Part shown: in pieces, positions 32,407-42,006 of the stretch
Position numbering within the stretch: the stretch's first letter is position 1
Layout: each line of letters opens with the position of its first letter
Notes under the pieces: model-generated
What the model saw: only the letters and a program-made list of their open reading frames with translations
Databases searched by the model: none
What the model was told of the DNA's origin: nothing
Position numbers and translations under genes: made by a program
DNA from: Prevotella sp. E9-3
GTDB taxonomy: Bacteria > Bacteroidota > Bacteroidia > Bacteroidales > Bacteroidaceae
DNA: 64,000 nt
Direction of reading: 5' to 3'
Assembly (NCBI RefSeq): GCF_022024015.1
Contig: NZ_CP091786.1
Span: 2,542,001-2,606,000, forward strand

Positions 32407-33180
32407 CTACATTCCGAAGTGGATGGTCTGCTTGACCTCTTCCTTGATGGTCTTAGACTTTTCTTCTTTCTTTTCCGTCGTAGCCTCGGGCTGCTTGTAC
32501 TTCTCCTGTACCTGTTTGTACTCCCAACGGTTCTCGTCGGTCTGCCAGTAGCCCATCGCACCGGGATTGGCCATGTCCCACTTAATCTCCTGCTGACGTT
32601 TCCACTCGCCCATGTCACCGTCGATGGCCTTGAAGCCGGAGTTCTGTCGGAGGTCAACACCCACAGTCACTTTGGTATCACCGACCTCCAGTTCTACGGG
32701 TTTTCCTTCTCTGATGGCTTGACGCTGATTTTGGCCGAGGGTGATGTTTCTCACATGCTCCAGCTCATCCATACGTTTGTCGATCTCTGCCTGCTTTACG
32801 TCTCGCTTCAAGAGCGACTTAGTTTCCTGGTCTGCCTGCAGGTACATAGTACGTGTCTTGTTCCCCTCGCGGACATCCTTTGTGATTACCTCTCCAGCCT
32901 GTAACTGTTTCTGCTCCTTGTCGGTCAGCTTCAAGTCACTGACAATATCCTTGCTGACTGGATAGGCTTTCAGCACAGCCTTACCGTCCTCACTACGCTG
33001 CAAGCGGAGCTTCACGGGCATGGTAACGATGATACCGTTATCCAGCTGGTCACGGATCTCCACCAAGGGAGTGGCCTCGCCGTTCAGCAGTTTTTCCTTG
33101 ATTTCCTTGGGCATCGACCTCACATCAATGTCGATACGCTCAAAATCCTTTTTGCTCAGTTCTCTTTCGTTGAATAGCAT
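32407..33180 (-). CDS. DUF3945/DUF4099-type protein
   Basis: 257 residues. The N-terminal half (SMPKEIKEKLLNGEATPLVEI...TMPVKLRLQRSEDGKAVLKAYP) and the middle (DLKLTDKEQKQLQAGEVI) fit the DUF3945/DUF4099 building block of Bacteroidales mobile elements, also found attached to topoisomerase-like tails. The C-terminal part is charged and repetitive (KPEATTEKKEEKSKTIKEE in part). It is the first gene of the leftward block that ends at 22386 and is divergent from the M23 hydrolase. No catalytic motif; role unknown. Confidence 0.7.
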   Translation of the reverse strand: MLFNERELSKKDFERIDIDVRSMPKEIKEKLLNGEATPLVEIRDQLDNGIIVTMPVKLRLQRSEDGKAVLKAYPVSKDIVSDLKLTDKEQKQLQAGEVITKDVREGNKTRTMYLQADQETKSLLKRDVKQAEIDKRMDELEHVRNITLGQNQRQAIREGKPVELEVGDTKVTVGVDLRQNSGFKAIDGDMGEWKRQQEIKWDMANPGAMGYWQTDENRWEYKQVQEKYKQPEATTEKKEEKSKTIKEEVKQTIHFGM

Positions 33181-33258
33181 ACTTTTCTTGTTTACTTGTT
33201 ACACCTTTTTATTATATATGTGGCAGGTTTCACCTTCGAGGATAAAAACTTTTTATTC

Positions 33259-33339
33259 CTTCGTTTTCCTCATCAGTTTGCCGTACCTTTGCACTCGTAT
33301 TCAGGAGTGACACGGTTCTTAAAACCGAGTGCAAAATTA
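33259..33339. promoter_or_regulatory. facing promoters within a 10-bp inverted repeat
   Basis: Rightward TACCTTTG (33284-33291), with TTCG as a near -33 box 20 bp upstream. Leftward TAATTTTG (33339-33332). The perfect inverted repeat TTTGCACTCG (33288-33297) / CGAGTGCAAA (33326-33335) overlaps both -7 boxes, and an inner CGGTT/AACCG stem lies at 33313-33327. One regulator could control both the hydrolase (+) and the maintenance block (-). Confidence 0.5.
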
Positions 33340-33353
33340 AAACAAATAATATC

Positions 33354-34454
33354 ATGAAAAGCAGAAAAAAATTATTCTTATACTTCTTATTCCTGCCGAT
33401 AATCCCGACATCTTGTCCGGCACAGTTCAACACCATCCAAAAGCAGCCACAGGTGGTTAAAAGTAAGCCAATTTCGGAGGTTCAAGCTGATAGTGAGTCT
33501 GATTCTTTGTTATCTGCGAGTAACAAGCAATCAGAGAGTCTGGAGTTCTTTGACTTACCAAATCATCGAGAGATAGCAATCGAGTACGACATTCCCTTGT
33601 TTGTCTCTGTCAAGGACAGTATGATGATGGAGTTGCTCAACCGCCGTACATCAGTGGCACTACCATTGGATTTCATCCATGTCACTTCTGACTATGGCTA
33701 TCGACGTGATCCAATTACTAGAGTGAAGGAAAGATTCCATAATGGCATTGACCTCCGCTGTGCGAAAGGCTCACTGGTTTATGCGATGATGCCAGGAGTA
33801 ATCGAAAAGGTAGTCTATAGCGAAACGGGGTATGGCCATCACGTCATCATCAACCATGTAGGACTGCGCATCTTATACGGTCATCTGGGAATCATTGCAG
33901 TCAAGGAGGGTGATATAGTGTCGCCTGGAACCATCGTTGCACTGTCATCAGATACAGGCCGTTCAACAGGCCCACATCTGCATATCCGTGCAGAGAGACT
34001 GGTAAATAATGAATGGAAGTCTGTCGATCCAGAGCCGTTCATCAATCATCTGAACAATTATATTGCAGGGCTGCAGGAGGAGATGGAGAACCTGCGTTTT
34101 GCTTCCAGACCGGACAAACCGCTGAACCTCCACAACCTCTTTAAGGTCATGGAAGAGTGTGGTGTGCTTTATCCGAAAATCGTAGCAGCTCAGTATTGTC
34201 TGGAAACAGGCTATGGAAGTAGTGACGTTTGCCGAAACTACAACAACCTCTTCGGCCTCTATAACTCAGCACGCCGTGACTACTACCGTTTCCGCTCCTG
34301 GGAAGAATCAGTTGCAGGCTATGTCCGTATGATACAACGACGATATAACCCCAAGAAAGATAGAGACTACTATGCATTCTTGAAACGTATCGGTTATGCG
34401 GAAAACATGGACTCCTACAACGCCAAAGTCCGGGCCATCGCGATCACACTCTAA
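33354..34454 (+). CDS. M23 peptidase plus glucosaminidase, VirB1-like wall hydrolase
   Basis: 366 residues. A basic, hydrophobic N-terminus ending PTSC (C21) suggests export, possibly as a lipoprotein. The M23 (LytM) domain has HxxxD in RFHNGIDLRC (H129, D133) and HLH in TGPHLHIR (H208, H210). The C-terminal about 100 residues fit a FlgJ/LytF-type glucosaminidase (YPKIVAAQYCLETGYGSS, E284; NNLFGLYN). Such two-domain enzymes open the peptidoglycan for the transfer apparatus. It is transcribed opposite to the transfer operon and shares a bidirectional terminator with the coupling protein gene. Confidence 0.9.
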   Translation: MKSRKKLFLYFLFLPIIPTSCPAQFNTIQKQPQVVKSKPISEVQADSESDSLLSASNKQSESLEFFDLPNHREIAIEYDIPLFVSVKDSMMMELLNRRTSVALPLDFIHVTSDYGYRRDPITRVKERFHNGIDLRCAKGSLVYAMMPGVIEKVVYSETGYGHHVIINHVGLRILYGHLGIIAVKEGDIVSPGTIVALSSDTGRSTGPHLHIRAERLVNNEWKSVDPEPFINHLNNYIAGLQEEMENLRFASRPDKPLNLHNLFKVMEECGVLYPKIVAAQYCLETGYGSSDVCRNYNNLFGLYNSARRDYYRFRSWEESVAGYVRMIQRRYNPKKDRDYYAFLKRIGYAENMDSYNAKVRAIAITL

Positions 34455-34457
34455 AAA

Positions 34458-34488
34458 AAGCCTGTCACTCATCGTTGGTGGCAGGCTT
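34458..34488. terminator. bidirectional terminator between hydrolase and transfer operon
   Basis: AAGCCTGTCAC (34458-34468) pairs with GTGGCAGGCTT (34478-34488; one mismatch), with A and T runs on the outer sides. It lies between convergent genes ending at 34454 and 34494. Confidence 0.85.
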
Positions 34489-34493
34489 CTTTC

Positions 34494-36809
34494 TTATTCT
34501 TTCCCAAGCAGACTGGCAGTGAGCTGCGTCACTTCCTCATTGATGCGTCGGAAGTTTCGTGATAGCATCACTTCCTTTTCATGCTCATTCTCGAAGCAGT
34601 ACTTCTTTGGCAAGGGCGTATAGTGCTTCTTTTCCTCCTCTATATGCCGCATATCGAAGTTGGTTTTACAGAAGAACTTGGTGGTCTTGAACTCGTCGGT
34701 CTCTTCGAGGTTCACACGCTGCATAGCGGCAGCTTCCGTTGGTGTGAAGTCTCTGGCTGTCTGACCGCAGATCCAACCAGTAGCCATGTCGGCAATCTTA
34801 GCGGCTGGCACCAGACAATCCATCTTTTCGTTATACGAAGTCGAGACTCGCTCATCATTGATGCTGATGCTCTGCGTGGTCTGTTTCACCTTTCCGAAAA
34901 TGTCGTTCTGCAACCATTCCAGCGTTTCCTTGTTTCTTGCCGAGCCAGCAAAGACATTACCACAAGTAGTAATCACCTTCTGCATACCATTCTTTCCATA
35001 GTCGGCTTCCAACTGGGGTAGTTCCTGAAAGGCCATCGTCACACTGACTTTGTTACTACGTGCTGTTCCAATCAGACGGTCAATCTTATGGAAATACAAG
35101 GTAGGCAACTCATCGATGATGATGCTCACTGGCACGTTCTTACCCTGGCCGCTGTTGACACGGGTAGTCAGACGGTTAAGAATCAAGGCATTCAGTGAAC
35201 CAATCACCTGTTCCTTTTCTGGGTCATTGGCGATAATCAAATAACTTGGATTCTTCGGATCTGAGACTTTCAAATCAAAGTCATCACCAGAAAACACCCA
35301 ATAGGCTTCCTGAGATACGAGTCTGGCAGCGTTTACACGTAGTGTTCCAACCATACCTTCCAACTGATCCATAGCCTTGTTATCATACGCTGACTTAAAC
35401 GGGGCCATCAATGACATGATAGTTTCGTCCTGCATCAGGATATTAAAGACATCCTCGTAAGACAACTGCAAAAAGCTGAGCACATGGGGCATATCGCTGT
35501 ACTCGCCTGTAAAGGTATCGGGCTGGGTGATTCGTCCCTCGTCATCCTCATAAAACTCATCCTCGATGAAGACCACTCTTCCCTCCCTATCCACATACGA
35601 GAAGCCCTTCAAGGTCACTGGCATACCGTCGGCATCGGTACTGACATTATTGCCGTCATTATCGGTGAAGTCCAATATTACTGTGCCATCTTGATCCACG
35701 GCCACATAGTCACTCCACATGCGTATCTTGATTTCGAGCTTCTGACCGTTAGAGATAATCATGTGATGTAACTTTCTGCCATTCTTCCATGCAACGGGCC
35801 GAAAAGTAACAAAGAAATAGATGATAGCTGCCAGGAAGTTCTCGGCAGAATTGGTAAAGAACTTGTCGCTTCCACCGCCTCCTGCCTGTCCCGCGCCCTT
35901 ATTCAAGGCTGCAAGCAAGGTAGCAGCAGTCTCAGAGGCAGCACTCAAATCTGGAATATACTTCCTTTGGATGGGGTTCACGCGGTTCGAGTACTCTACA
36001 TCGGTAAAGTTGATGATGTTAAACTGCATCTTTTGAGGAATGTTCCCCTGCATCTTATTTTTGTTGAAGTGGTAAAATGTCATCTCTGCTAAGGCAGGAA
36101 ACTTGTAGTCATAGACAACGAGCGAAAAGCCTTTGGCTGAATGCTGTCTGATAAAAGGCTCTACGACGGAAAAGGACTTACCACTGCCTGGTGTGCCTAC
36201 GACCCAAGTGCCTCGGAAGGGGTTCACCACATTGCACCAGCCTTTTCTCATTCTGCCCTTATAATAGAAGATCATCGGGATATTGACGCTGTACCTATTC
36301 TCAACAAGTTCCTCACACTGCTGGAAGCTCTCGTTCTCGAAGTTGAATCTGTCTTCACCCAGCTTACAGTTAAAGTACTGCGCAATGGCATCAAGGCTTC
36401 TGTGAATACACATCACACCCGTTATCGAACAGACGAGATATAGCAGTCTGTTTACGGAATAGCCTGCAATGACCGTTCCCCAATGCCCTTGCTGCAGGAA
36501 GATGCAAAGCACGGTCAAAGTGATACCTGCCACACACGGATAGACAACCATCGTCCTGACATCAAACTTCAAGCTCCGTCGGGCCGTGGTTCCTGCACAG
36601 GTTATCAGAATCGTGACCAGCTCAATGACCTTACACGAGATAACGGAGTTAAAGAAGCCCAGACGGGCTATCATCTGCAAAAAGGAGTTGGCGATGCTAC
36701 TCCCTGTATGGACGGGCATGTGCATCACCAGCTCTACAATCAAGAAGATATAGATGAACGAACGAAACAGATTATACATCTGCTGCTGTTCCTTGGATTC
36801 CTGAATCAT
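34494..36809 (-). CDS. type IV coupling protein (VirD4/TraG class)
   Basis: 771 residues. Four N-terminal hydrophobic helices (about 10-150: FIYIFLIVELVMHM, VTILITCAGTTA, VVYPCVAGITLTVLCIFL, LLYLVCSITGVMC) anchor it in the inner membrane. Walker A is GTPGSGKSFSVV (about 206-217) and Walker B is VSIIIDELPTLYF (about 565). The extended middle (DQDGTVILDFTDNDGNNVS region) is unusual for VirD4 but typical of the Bacteroidales version. It delivers the relaxase-DNA complex to the secretion channel. It is the last gene of the leftward transfer operon, 15 bp after traN. Confidence 0.92.
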   Translation of the reverse strand: MIQESKEQQQMYNLFRSFIYIFLIVELVMHMPVHTGSSIANSFLQMIARLGFFNSVISCKVIELVTILITCAGTTARRSLKFDVRTMVVYPCVAGITLTVLCIFLQQGHWGTVIAGYSVNRLLYLVCSITGVMCIHRSLDAIAQYFNCKLGEDRFNFENESFQQCEELVENRYSVNIPMIFYYKGRMRKGWCNVVNPFRGTWVVGTPGSGKSFSVVEPFIRQHSAKGFSLVVYDYKFPALAEMTFYHFNKNKMQGNIPQKMQFNIINFTDVEYSNRVNPIQRKYIPDLSAASETAATLLAALNKGAGQAGGGGSDKFFTNSAENFLAAIIYFFVTFRPVAWKNGRKLHHMIISNGQKLEIKIRMWSDYVAVDQDGTVILDFTDNDGNNVSTDADGMPVTLKGFSYVDREGRVVFIEDEFYEDDEGRITQPDTFTGEYSDMPHVLSFLQLSYEDVFNILMQDETIMSLMAPFKSAYDNKAMDQLEGMVGTLRVNAARLVSQEAYWVFSGDDFDLKVSDPKNPSYLIIANDPEKEQVIGSLNALILNRLTTRVNSGQGKNVPVSIIIDELPTLYFHKIDRLIGTARSNKVSVTMAFQELPQLEADYGKNGMQKVITTCGNVFAGSARNKETLEWLQNDIFGKVKQTTQSISINDERVSTSYNEKMDCLVPAAKIADMATGWICGQTARDFTPTEAAAMQRVNLEETDEFKTTKFFCKTNFDMRHIEEEKKHYTPLPKKYCFENEHEKEVMLSRNFRRINEEVTQLTASLLGKE

Positions 36810-36824
36810 TCTTTCTCCTTATGT

Positions 36825-37658
36825 TTAATCATCAAAGCAATCGGCATTCAGCACATCATCGTACTTGATGTTCAGCTCAATGGTTCTGCCTGATATCTGG
36901 TTCTCACTGACCTCAATCTTCAACACCTTTGCCTCGGGGAAGGTAAGTTTCTTGATGACTATCACATTACGATAATGTTTCTTGAAATGGTTCACGCGGT
37001 ACAGCATGTACTCTGGTGTCATCTCTATACTCTGGTAGTTGGTGGCCTTCTTCTGCTTCTTATCCTCCAGCTTGACTCGGATATCCGAAATGTCATACGG
37101 AATCTTAGTCTTGTTCTCCATCGAGAAGTCAATGAAGAAGTAGTCACCAGCCGAACAGATATGGTTCACCCAGGCCTTCATCTTATCCTTCTTGCTATGG
37201 ATGTTCGTGACTGTCCGTTTGGCATTGAACATACGGAAGGCATATCTGCTCATCTCTCCCATTGACATCTGCACGTCAGGATTGGTATATTCCTGCAGGC
37301 CCCAACCCGGAATGGTATAGCGGGTGTCTGCCAGCAGCATACAGTCTCTATAGACCAAGCGGTACTGGGCAATATGGCGCTCACCGATGACAGTCACGAC
37401 ACCAGCCTGCTCATGGTCATTCATCGCTCCCGTAGGTTTCAGGCGCACGATATTGTCATTAACCTGATTACCGGCAATGGTATCGGTAGAGATATCCACA
37501 AGTCTGATGGTCTCAGGCATAATCAGATGGGTGGTGACATGCTCATTGACAAAAATGGTGCCCATGGGCGATTCCTTGGTCTGTGCATCAGCACTACCTG
37601 CATGCATTGTTAATACAGCCGTCATAGCGGCAAACAAAAGCTTTTTCATATTCTTCAT
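36825..37658 (-). CDS. traN: TraN, VirB9-like (DUF4138)
   Basis: 277 residues with a signal peptide (KKLLFAAMTAVLTMHAGSAD, cleavage near SADA). The mature part is rich in strands (TIFVNEHVTTHLIMPETIR, VIGERHIAQYRLVYRD, YFFIDFSMENKTKIPYDISD), as in VirB9-type outer-ring proteins. Homologous TraN of Bacteroidales conjugative transposons forms the periplasmic/outer-membrane part of the channel with TraM. It lies between traM (37 bp upstream) and the coupling protein gene. Two starts three codons apart (37658 and 37649) are equally plausible. Confidence 0.88.
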   Translation of the reverse strand: MKNMKKLLFAAMTAVLTMHAGSADAQTKESPMGTIFVNEHVTTHLIMPETIRLVDISTDTIAGNQVNDNIVRLKPTGAMNDHEQAGVVTVIGERHIAQYRLVYRDCMLLADTRYTIPGWGLQEYTNPDVQMSMGEMSRYAFRMFNAKRTVTNIHSKKDKMKAWVNHICSAGDYFFIDFSMENKTKIPYDISDIRVKLEDKKQKKATNYQSIEMTPEYMLYRVNHFKKHYRNVIVIKKLTFPEAKVLKIEVSENQISGRTIELNIKYDDVLNADCFDD

Positions 37659-37695
37659 GGTGTTTTCTTATTTGTTAATCTTTTATTATGTCTTT

Positions 37696-38901
37696 TTACT
37701 GTTCGTTTATCAGATAGACGATGGTGTTATACTTGATCTTCGCCCGATTCTTCTTGATGGCCTGTGAGATGGCACTCGACGTACTCTGATAGGCATTCTG
37801 TATGGCCTGTAGTGCCAGTGCCTGTGTTGAGATACCACTACCACCGCCTGAGTCAAAGCTGATGTTACTCTGCATGGCGGCACTACCGGCATCCTTCATC
37901 ATATCCCTAAAGGCTGACTCTGGCACATAGAATCCCTGCATACCGTCAAGGTCATAGACCGACAGGTGGATCTTCAGGAACTTATCCTTCACCAGAATAC
38001 TCGTAATGTCGGCCATCACGCGCTGCTGACCAAAGCCGACAACTGTACCATAGAAGTAGGTGCCTTTCTTCAGCTTCACACCCTTGACAATGACATCATC
38101 CAACAGCTTAAAGCGGAGTCGTGTTCCCTCATGGGCTTTGGTGGTCTTGTCAATCATGGCCTTGATAAGCGGGTCATCCAGCTTCTCTTCGTCAGCGACG
38201 GTATTGAAGTTATCGGCATTCTGGGTGTCTGCCTTGGTGACGACTTCCACAGTGTCTTTCTTCGTCTGCTGGGCAAAAATAGGATTACCGTAGATGTCAT
38301 AGCCGGTAATCTGGCCTTGTGGATATACCGGTTGCTGTGGCTGGGATGTGCTTCCGTAATCCTCTCCAGTAATATCCTTGGCCATCTTTCTGCTTCGCTC
38401 CTGGATCTGGCGCATCTCCTGCTCAAACTGCTCCATCTCTCGCTGCTGACTGCTATTGCCACTACTATGGCCGGTGAAGCGGTCATCATACTGGTTGATG
38501 TGCATTCGTGACTCACGAAGCTGCTGCTGGAGGGCGTTCATCTCCTCTTCCTCGCGTTTCTTCTGGGCTTTCTCCTTGTCTATCCTGTCCATCTCACTCT
38601 CGGAATAGACGTTTTCATCATCTGCCTCTCCCGTTTCTTCCTCGCCAAGGGCATTGATGGCGGTATAGCCGTCACCTCTCAGGAGGTTATCCTCCATCTC
38701 CGCGAACTTACCATGCAGTCCGTCACCAGCAGGCTCTGGCATCATGGTATTAATACTGTCAGTGACCATTCCCTCCTGAACTGTTGGTCCCTTGAACATC
38801 TCACAGGAGAAATAGGCGATGGCCACCAAGGGGACAAAAAGTACCAGCGGGAACCAGTACTTTCCCTGGCGCAAATCGATTTTCTTGAAATCTATCTTCA
38901 T
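37696..38901 (-). CDS. traM: TraM, VirB10-like channel protein
   Basis: 401 residues. One transmembrane helix near the N-terminus (YWFPLVLFVPLVAIAYFSC), then a long charged, coiled-coil-prone region (about 95-190, rich in Glu, Gln and Arg) and a proline/glutamine stretch (QPQQPVYPQGQ). A C-terminal VirB10/TrbI-like domain follows (LRFKLLDDVIVKGVKLKKGTYFYG...). It spans the periplasm between inner membrane and outer ring. It is followed by traN and preceded by the short TraL-like gene, the standard order in CTnDOT-type elements. Confidence 0.9.
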   Translation of the reverse strand: MKIDFKKIDLRQGKYWFPLVLFVPLVAIAYFSCEMFKGPTVQEGMVTDSINTMMPEPAGDGLHGKFAEMEDNLLRGDGYTAINALGEEETGEADDENVYSESEMDRIDKEKAQKKREEEEMNALQQQLRESRMHINQYDDRFTGHSSGNSSQQREMEQFEQEMRQIQERSRKMAKDITGEDYGSTSQPQQPVYPQGQITGYDIYGNPIFAQQTKKDTVEVVTKADTQNADNFNTVADEEKLDDPLIKAMIDKTTKAHEGTRLRFKLLDDVIVKGVKLKKGTYFYGTVVGFGQQRVMADITSILVKDKFLKIHLSVYDLDGMQGFYVPESAFRDMMKDAGSAAMQSNISFDSGGGSGISTQALALQAIQNAYQSTSSAISQAIKKNRAKIKYNTIVYLINEQ

Positions 38902-38945
38902 AGCTCTTATTACTATTTGTTATTATGTTATTTTGTCTTTCTCAA

Positions 38946-39425
38946 TTACTCAGTCTTACCCATAATGGTTTGCAGCTCTTCATACTTTGCCAATGCCAGC
39001 ACGGAATCCGCATGAGTTTTATCGGGCTTGTTCATCAGTGAGTCCACCTCATGTTTCAGGCTTACGACCCTATTGCCGAGCTGGGCAAAGGTATTCTTCT
39101 GTACGGTCTTCATGTCCTCAATGCGGTGCAACTGTGTAAACATGGGCTGTATCTGTGCAAAGTCCTGCATCGGGTCGTTGATGCTGTTATTGTCGTTACC
39201 TGACATGCACAGCAGGAAACCGATGACATAGATAGTGGCATTCACGCTAAAGAGGATGCCTGCGGTCTTGCGTCTATGAACGTCTGCCCAGGCATTGGCC
39301 TTGGCAATTTTTTCGCTTATGCCGTATTTCTTACCCAGCTTATAGCCCCAGATTCGGGCTCTTCTCAGTCGGTAGCGTTCTTTTTCCTTGTATTCGGGTG
39401 TCTGTTTATTCTTGAATATCTTCAT
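38946..39425 (-). CDS. small single-pass membrane protein, TraL-like position
   Basis: 159 residues. A strongly basic N-terminal region (KNKQTPEYKEKERYRLRRAR) and helical segment precede one transmembrane helix (GILFSVNATIYVIGFLLC, about 73-90). A periplasmic coiled-coil-like tail follows (MFTQLHRIEDMKTVQKNTF...SLKHEVDSLM). Its place between traK and traM corresponds to traL in Bacteroidales conjugative transposons, but sequence alone does not prove the name. It probably stabilises the inner-membrane complex. Confidence 0.7.
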   Translation of the reverse strand: MKIFKNKQTPEYKEKERYRLRRARIWGYKLGKKYGISEKIAKANAWADVHRRKTAGILFSVNATIYVIGFLLCMSGNDNNSINDPMQDFAQIQPMFTQLHRIEDMKTVQKNTFAQLGNRVVSLKHEVDSLMNKPDKTHADSVLALAKYEELQTIMGKTE

Positions 39426-39464
39426 GGTATTTCATTATTCACTTTTCACTATTCACTCTTCACT

Positions 39465-40064
39465 TTAGTATGATTTAAGGTCTTTATTCTCCAATGTTCT
39501 CCAATTGGTGATTAGCAGTCCGTGTGGATTATTCTGTGTACGTGGTACATTCTGCAGCCTGCCTACGGTGATGATACTACGCTTCACGCTATTGGTACGT
39601 CGCTTAATCATCTGCGTGCCATAATACCTGAAGCTTCTCTGTTCCTTGTCCACCTCGATACTGTCACAGACAATGGTCTCTACGGCTGAGCTTGACAACA
39701 ACTGCGAGTAAAATCCCGTTTCCTCAATGGCCTGTTTCTGTCTCAAAGCACTCTCATCAGCCAGATACATAGCTTTCTCAAACGTCCATTTCAGATACTC
39801 GTCATCGGGCGAGAGATTGAAAAAGTACTGATGGAAGAGCTGGATATGGGCCTTGGCCTCTATATCGAAGGTCACCTCGTTCTTACTGCGTTCTGCCATA
39901 AACGGGATGCTCCCGTCCAGCACATACACCTGCTGCTGTTGGTCTCTGACCAGCTGCATCGTAAAATAGAAGCATAAGCCGCAGGTCACGGCGCTGGCAC
40001 TGACTGCCAGCAAGACCGTGAACATAGCCAACTTCGTTTTCTTCTCTAAACTTTCTATCAACAT
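39465..40064 (-). CDS. traK: TraK, VirB8-like
   Basis: 199 residues. One N-terminal membrane helix (AMFTVLLAVSASAVTCGLCFYF, two pieces around 14-35) is followed by a periplasmic domain with the VirB8/NTF2-like pattern (VTFDIEAKAHIQLFHQYFFNLSPDDEYLKW split over strand and helix) and a C-terminal strand set (KRSIITVGRLQNVPRT). It nucleates assembly of the secretion channel. It lies between traJ and the TraL-like gene. Length and order match TraK of the CTnDOT class. Confidence 0.88.
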   Translation of the reverse strand: MLIESLEKKTKLAMFTVLLAVSASAVTCGLCFYFTMQLVRDQQQQVYVLDGSIPFMAERSKNEVTFDIEAKAHIQLFHQYFFNLSPDDEYLKWTFEKAMYLADESALRQKQAIEETGFYSQLLSSSAVETIVCDSIEVDKEQRSFRYYGTQMIKRRTNSVKRSIITVGRLQNVPRTQNNPHGLLITNWRTLENKDLKSY

Positions 40065-40112
40065 TCTTTTTGCTTTTTATTATTATCAAACTTCTGAATA
40101 TCACATCAGCTT

Positions 40113-41282
40113 CTATTTACTTCCTGACATATTGTAGTGCGCAATGCTTCCCATAGCTTCTCTGGTCACGGCGATACTGCTACCGGCAGCACCTCCGACT
40201 GCTCCTCCGACAGCAGCGGCAGCTGTGGTGGTCATTCCTGTAACGGCATTGCCGATACTGCTGCTGGCTCCTCCAGGTACGATCCAAGATGCCAATTCTG
40301 GCACGAACTTAATGAGCATGGCTCCTACAAGGAGTCCTACGACATACATACAGGTACTTCCGATGCCCTGCATACCCAGACCGCCAATCTCTCCCCACGA
40401 GTAGCTGGCACTACCCAACAGTGTGGTATAGGCGGTAGTGTCCTGTAGAATGGTATATTTCAATATCATGTCGGCATAGATACTACACATATAGATCAAA
40501 GGTGCCCACAGCGACAGGCTCACATACTTCGATATCCACTGGCTCCACGCACTGGCCCAGGGCGGTACGATACTGAGGGCAAAGGCTACAGGACAGAAGA
40601 TTTTCAGCACGTTCATCATAAAGGCCTGACCAAGCAACATACCGAAATAGATGACCTGATAGATAATCTCGCCGATATATCTGATAAGCATGTTAAGCAT
40701 TTCTGCGGTCTTAGTCTCTGTGATGACGGCGGCTTCCTTGGCCCATTCCGACACGGCATTATCCATGTTCTTCACAGCGTAGGCCACCTCCTCCCACCAA
40801 TGGGAATCTTCTGAGAGTTTGGCTTCTGCCCTACGTTTCCTATCCAGCGAGTCGTTATGCGCCCTGAGTTTATCAAGGTACTGGCTTTGCAACTTCGCCT
40901 CGTGTTTCTCCAAGGCATCGATACGCTGATGACTGATCTTAGCCTGGGCTTTCATCACACGTCCCATGCTCTCACCTGGTGCTGCCACGGCATCGGCAAT
41001 GGCATTGGCAGAGACGATACACAATGAGATACCCACGATACGCAGCAGTTTCATCACGTCAATGCCGCGTCTACCGAGCATCATCATCCAGCACTCATAG
41101 CTGGTCACACACATGGCCAACATCAGTCCCAACGACTTGGCAAAGCCTCCCCATGACCCCAAAAACAATGCATGCTGATGGATATAGTCCAGCACACTGG
41201 TCATCACAGGATCCAGCGTCGGCAGTCCCATCGTCAGGAACAGTCCACCAATATTACAGTTCAATAACAATTCGTTCATCAT
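40113..41282 (-). CDS. traJ: TraJ, VirB6-like polytopic membrane protein
   Basis: 389 residues with about six to eight hydrophobic helices (for example FAKSLGLMLAMCVTSYEC, YQVIYFGMLLGQAFMM, VAFALSIVPPWASAW, YVSLSLWAPLIYMC, MYVVGLLVGAMLIKF), separated by a long helical cytoplasmic or periplasmic loop (about 130-185, DALEKHEAKLQSQYL). The C-terminus is Ala/Gly-rich (AAAAVGGAVGGAAGSS). VirB6/TraJ proteins form the inner-membrane part of the DNA path. It stands between the DUF5045-like gene and traK. Confidence 0.9.
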   Translation of the reverse strand: MMNELLLNCNIGGLFLTMGLPTLDPVMTSVLDYIHQHALFLGSWGGFAKSLGLMLAMCVTSYECWMMMLGRRGIDVMKLLRIVGISLCIVSANAIADAVAAPGESMGRVMKAQAKISHQRIDALEKHEAKLQSQYLDKLRAHNDSLDRKRRAEAKLSEDSHWWEEVAYAVKNMDNAVSEWAKEAAVITETKTAEMLNMLIRYIGEIIYQVIYFGMLLGQAFMMNVLKIFCPVAFALSIVPPWASAWSQWISKYVSLSLWAPLIYMCSIYADMILKYTILQDTTAYTTLLGSASYSWGEIGGLGMQGIGSTCMYVVGLLVGAMLIKFVPELASWIVPGGASSSIGNAVTGMTTTAAAAVGGAVGGAAGSSIAVTREAMGSIAHYNMSGSK

Positions 41283-41319
41283 CTTATATCTTCTTTTATC
41301 TCCTTCTATCTTCCTTTAA

Positions 41320-42006
41320 CTACTTCGAAACCTCGACGTATCTCATTAAGTCGATAGTCGATTGTGTTACCTTCTCCATATCGGCCTTCAGCTTGATATA
41401 GCACTCTTCTCGCTTGGCATTCTCCAGTTCATAGCCGTTTCCGCTCCTATGCACATAGCTGACCTGCTCCGTAATAAAGCGGTTCTGGTTCGAGAGACTG
41501 TTTACCAACGCTATCACATTGGCATCGCCCTTGCTGTTAGCAAGGCAATAGGTCAGCCCAGAAGAAATCTTGTTCTGCATATGATTAAAGTCATCCTTAA
41601 AGAGCAGATAGGCAGCATCCACTCTACGGTCTGCCGCAGCCAGTGTTTCTTGTTCCAGCTGATGTTTAAAACTCTCTTCCTGTGCATCGGTTGATTCCTT
41701 CGTCCATACATCAGTAGCTGCTCCAACGGTTCGCTTCGGAACAACAGGCTTCGCATCAGAATCGTTAGGCTTAAAGTTCAGATAGAATCCACTATGAAAC
41801 AATCCATGCCACTCCCATTCCCACTTATGATGGGCATAGCTGTTATGAAATAGCCAGTAGTATTCCTTCGGTGCGAATCCCAATGGTCCGGTCTCCATCG
41901 ACCGCCATTGCAGGTACTTCTCATCATCAAACACCTGCGCTGTCATTGTTTGTGTCAGCATCAGGCCCATTGTTATTACAATCAGTGTCTTTCTCATATC
42001 GGCCAT
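41320..42006 (-). CDS. DUF5045-like secreted protein of the transfer operon
   Basis: 228 residues with a signal peptide (KTLIVITMGLMLTQTMTAQ). The mature N-terminus is rich in Trp and Tyr (YYWLFHNSYAHHKWEWEW), and the C-terminal half is helical. This pattern matches the DUF5045 proteins placed directly before traJ in this class. It overlaps the upstream gene by 13 nt, so ATG 42006 or 41997 is possible. It is exported and probably part of the periplasmic assembly; function unproven. Confidence 0.72.
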   Translation of the reverse strand: MADMRKTLIVITMGLMLTQTMTAQVFDDEKYLQWRSMETGPLGFAPKEYYWLFHNSYAHHKWEWEWHGLFHSGFYLNFKPNDSDAKPVVPKRTVGAATDVWTKESTDAQEESFKHQLEQETLAAADRRVDAAYLLFKDDFNHMQNKISSGLTYCLANSKGDANVIALVNSLSNQNRFITEQVSYVHRSGNGYELENAKREECYIKLKADMEKVTQSTIDLMRYVEVSK

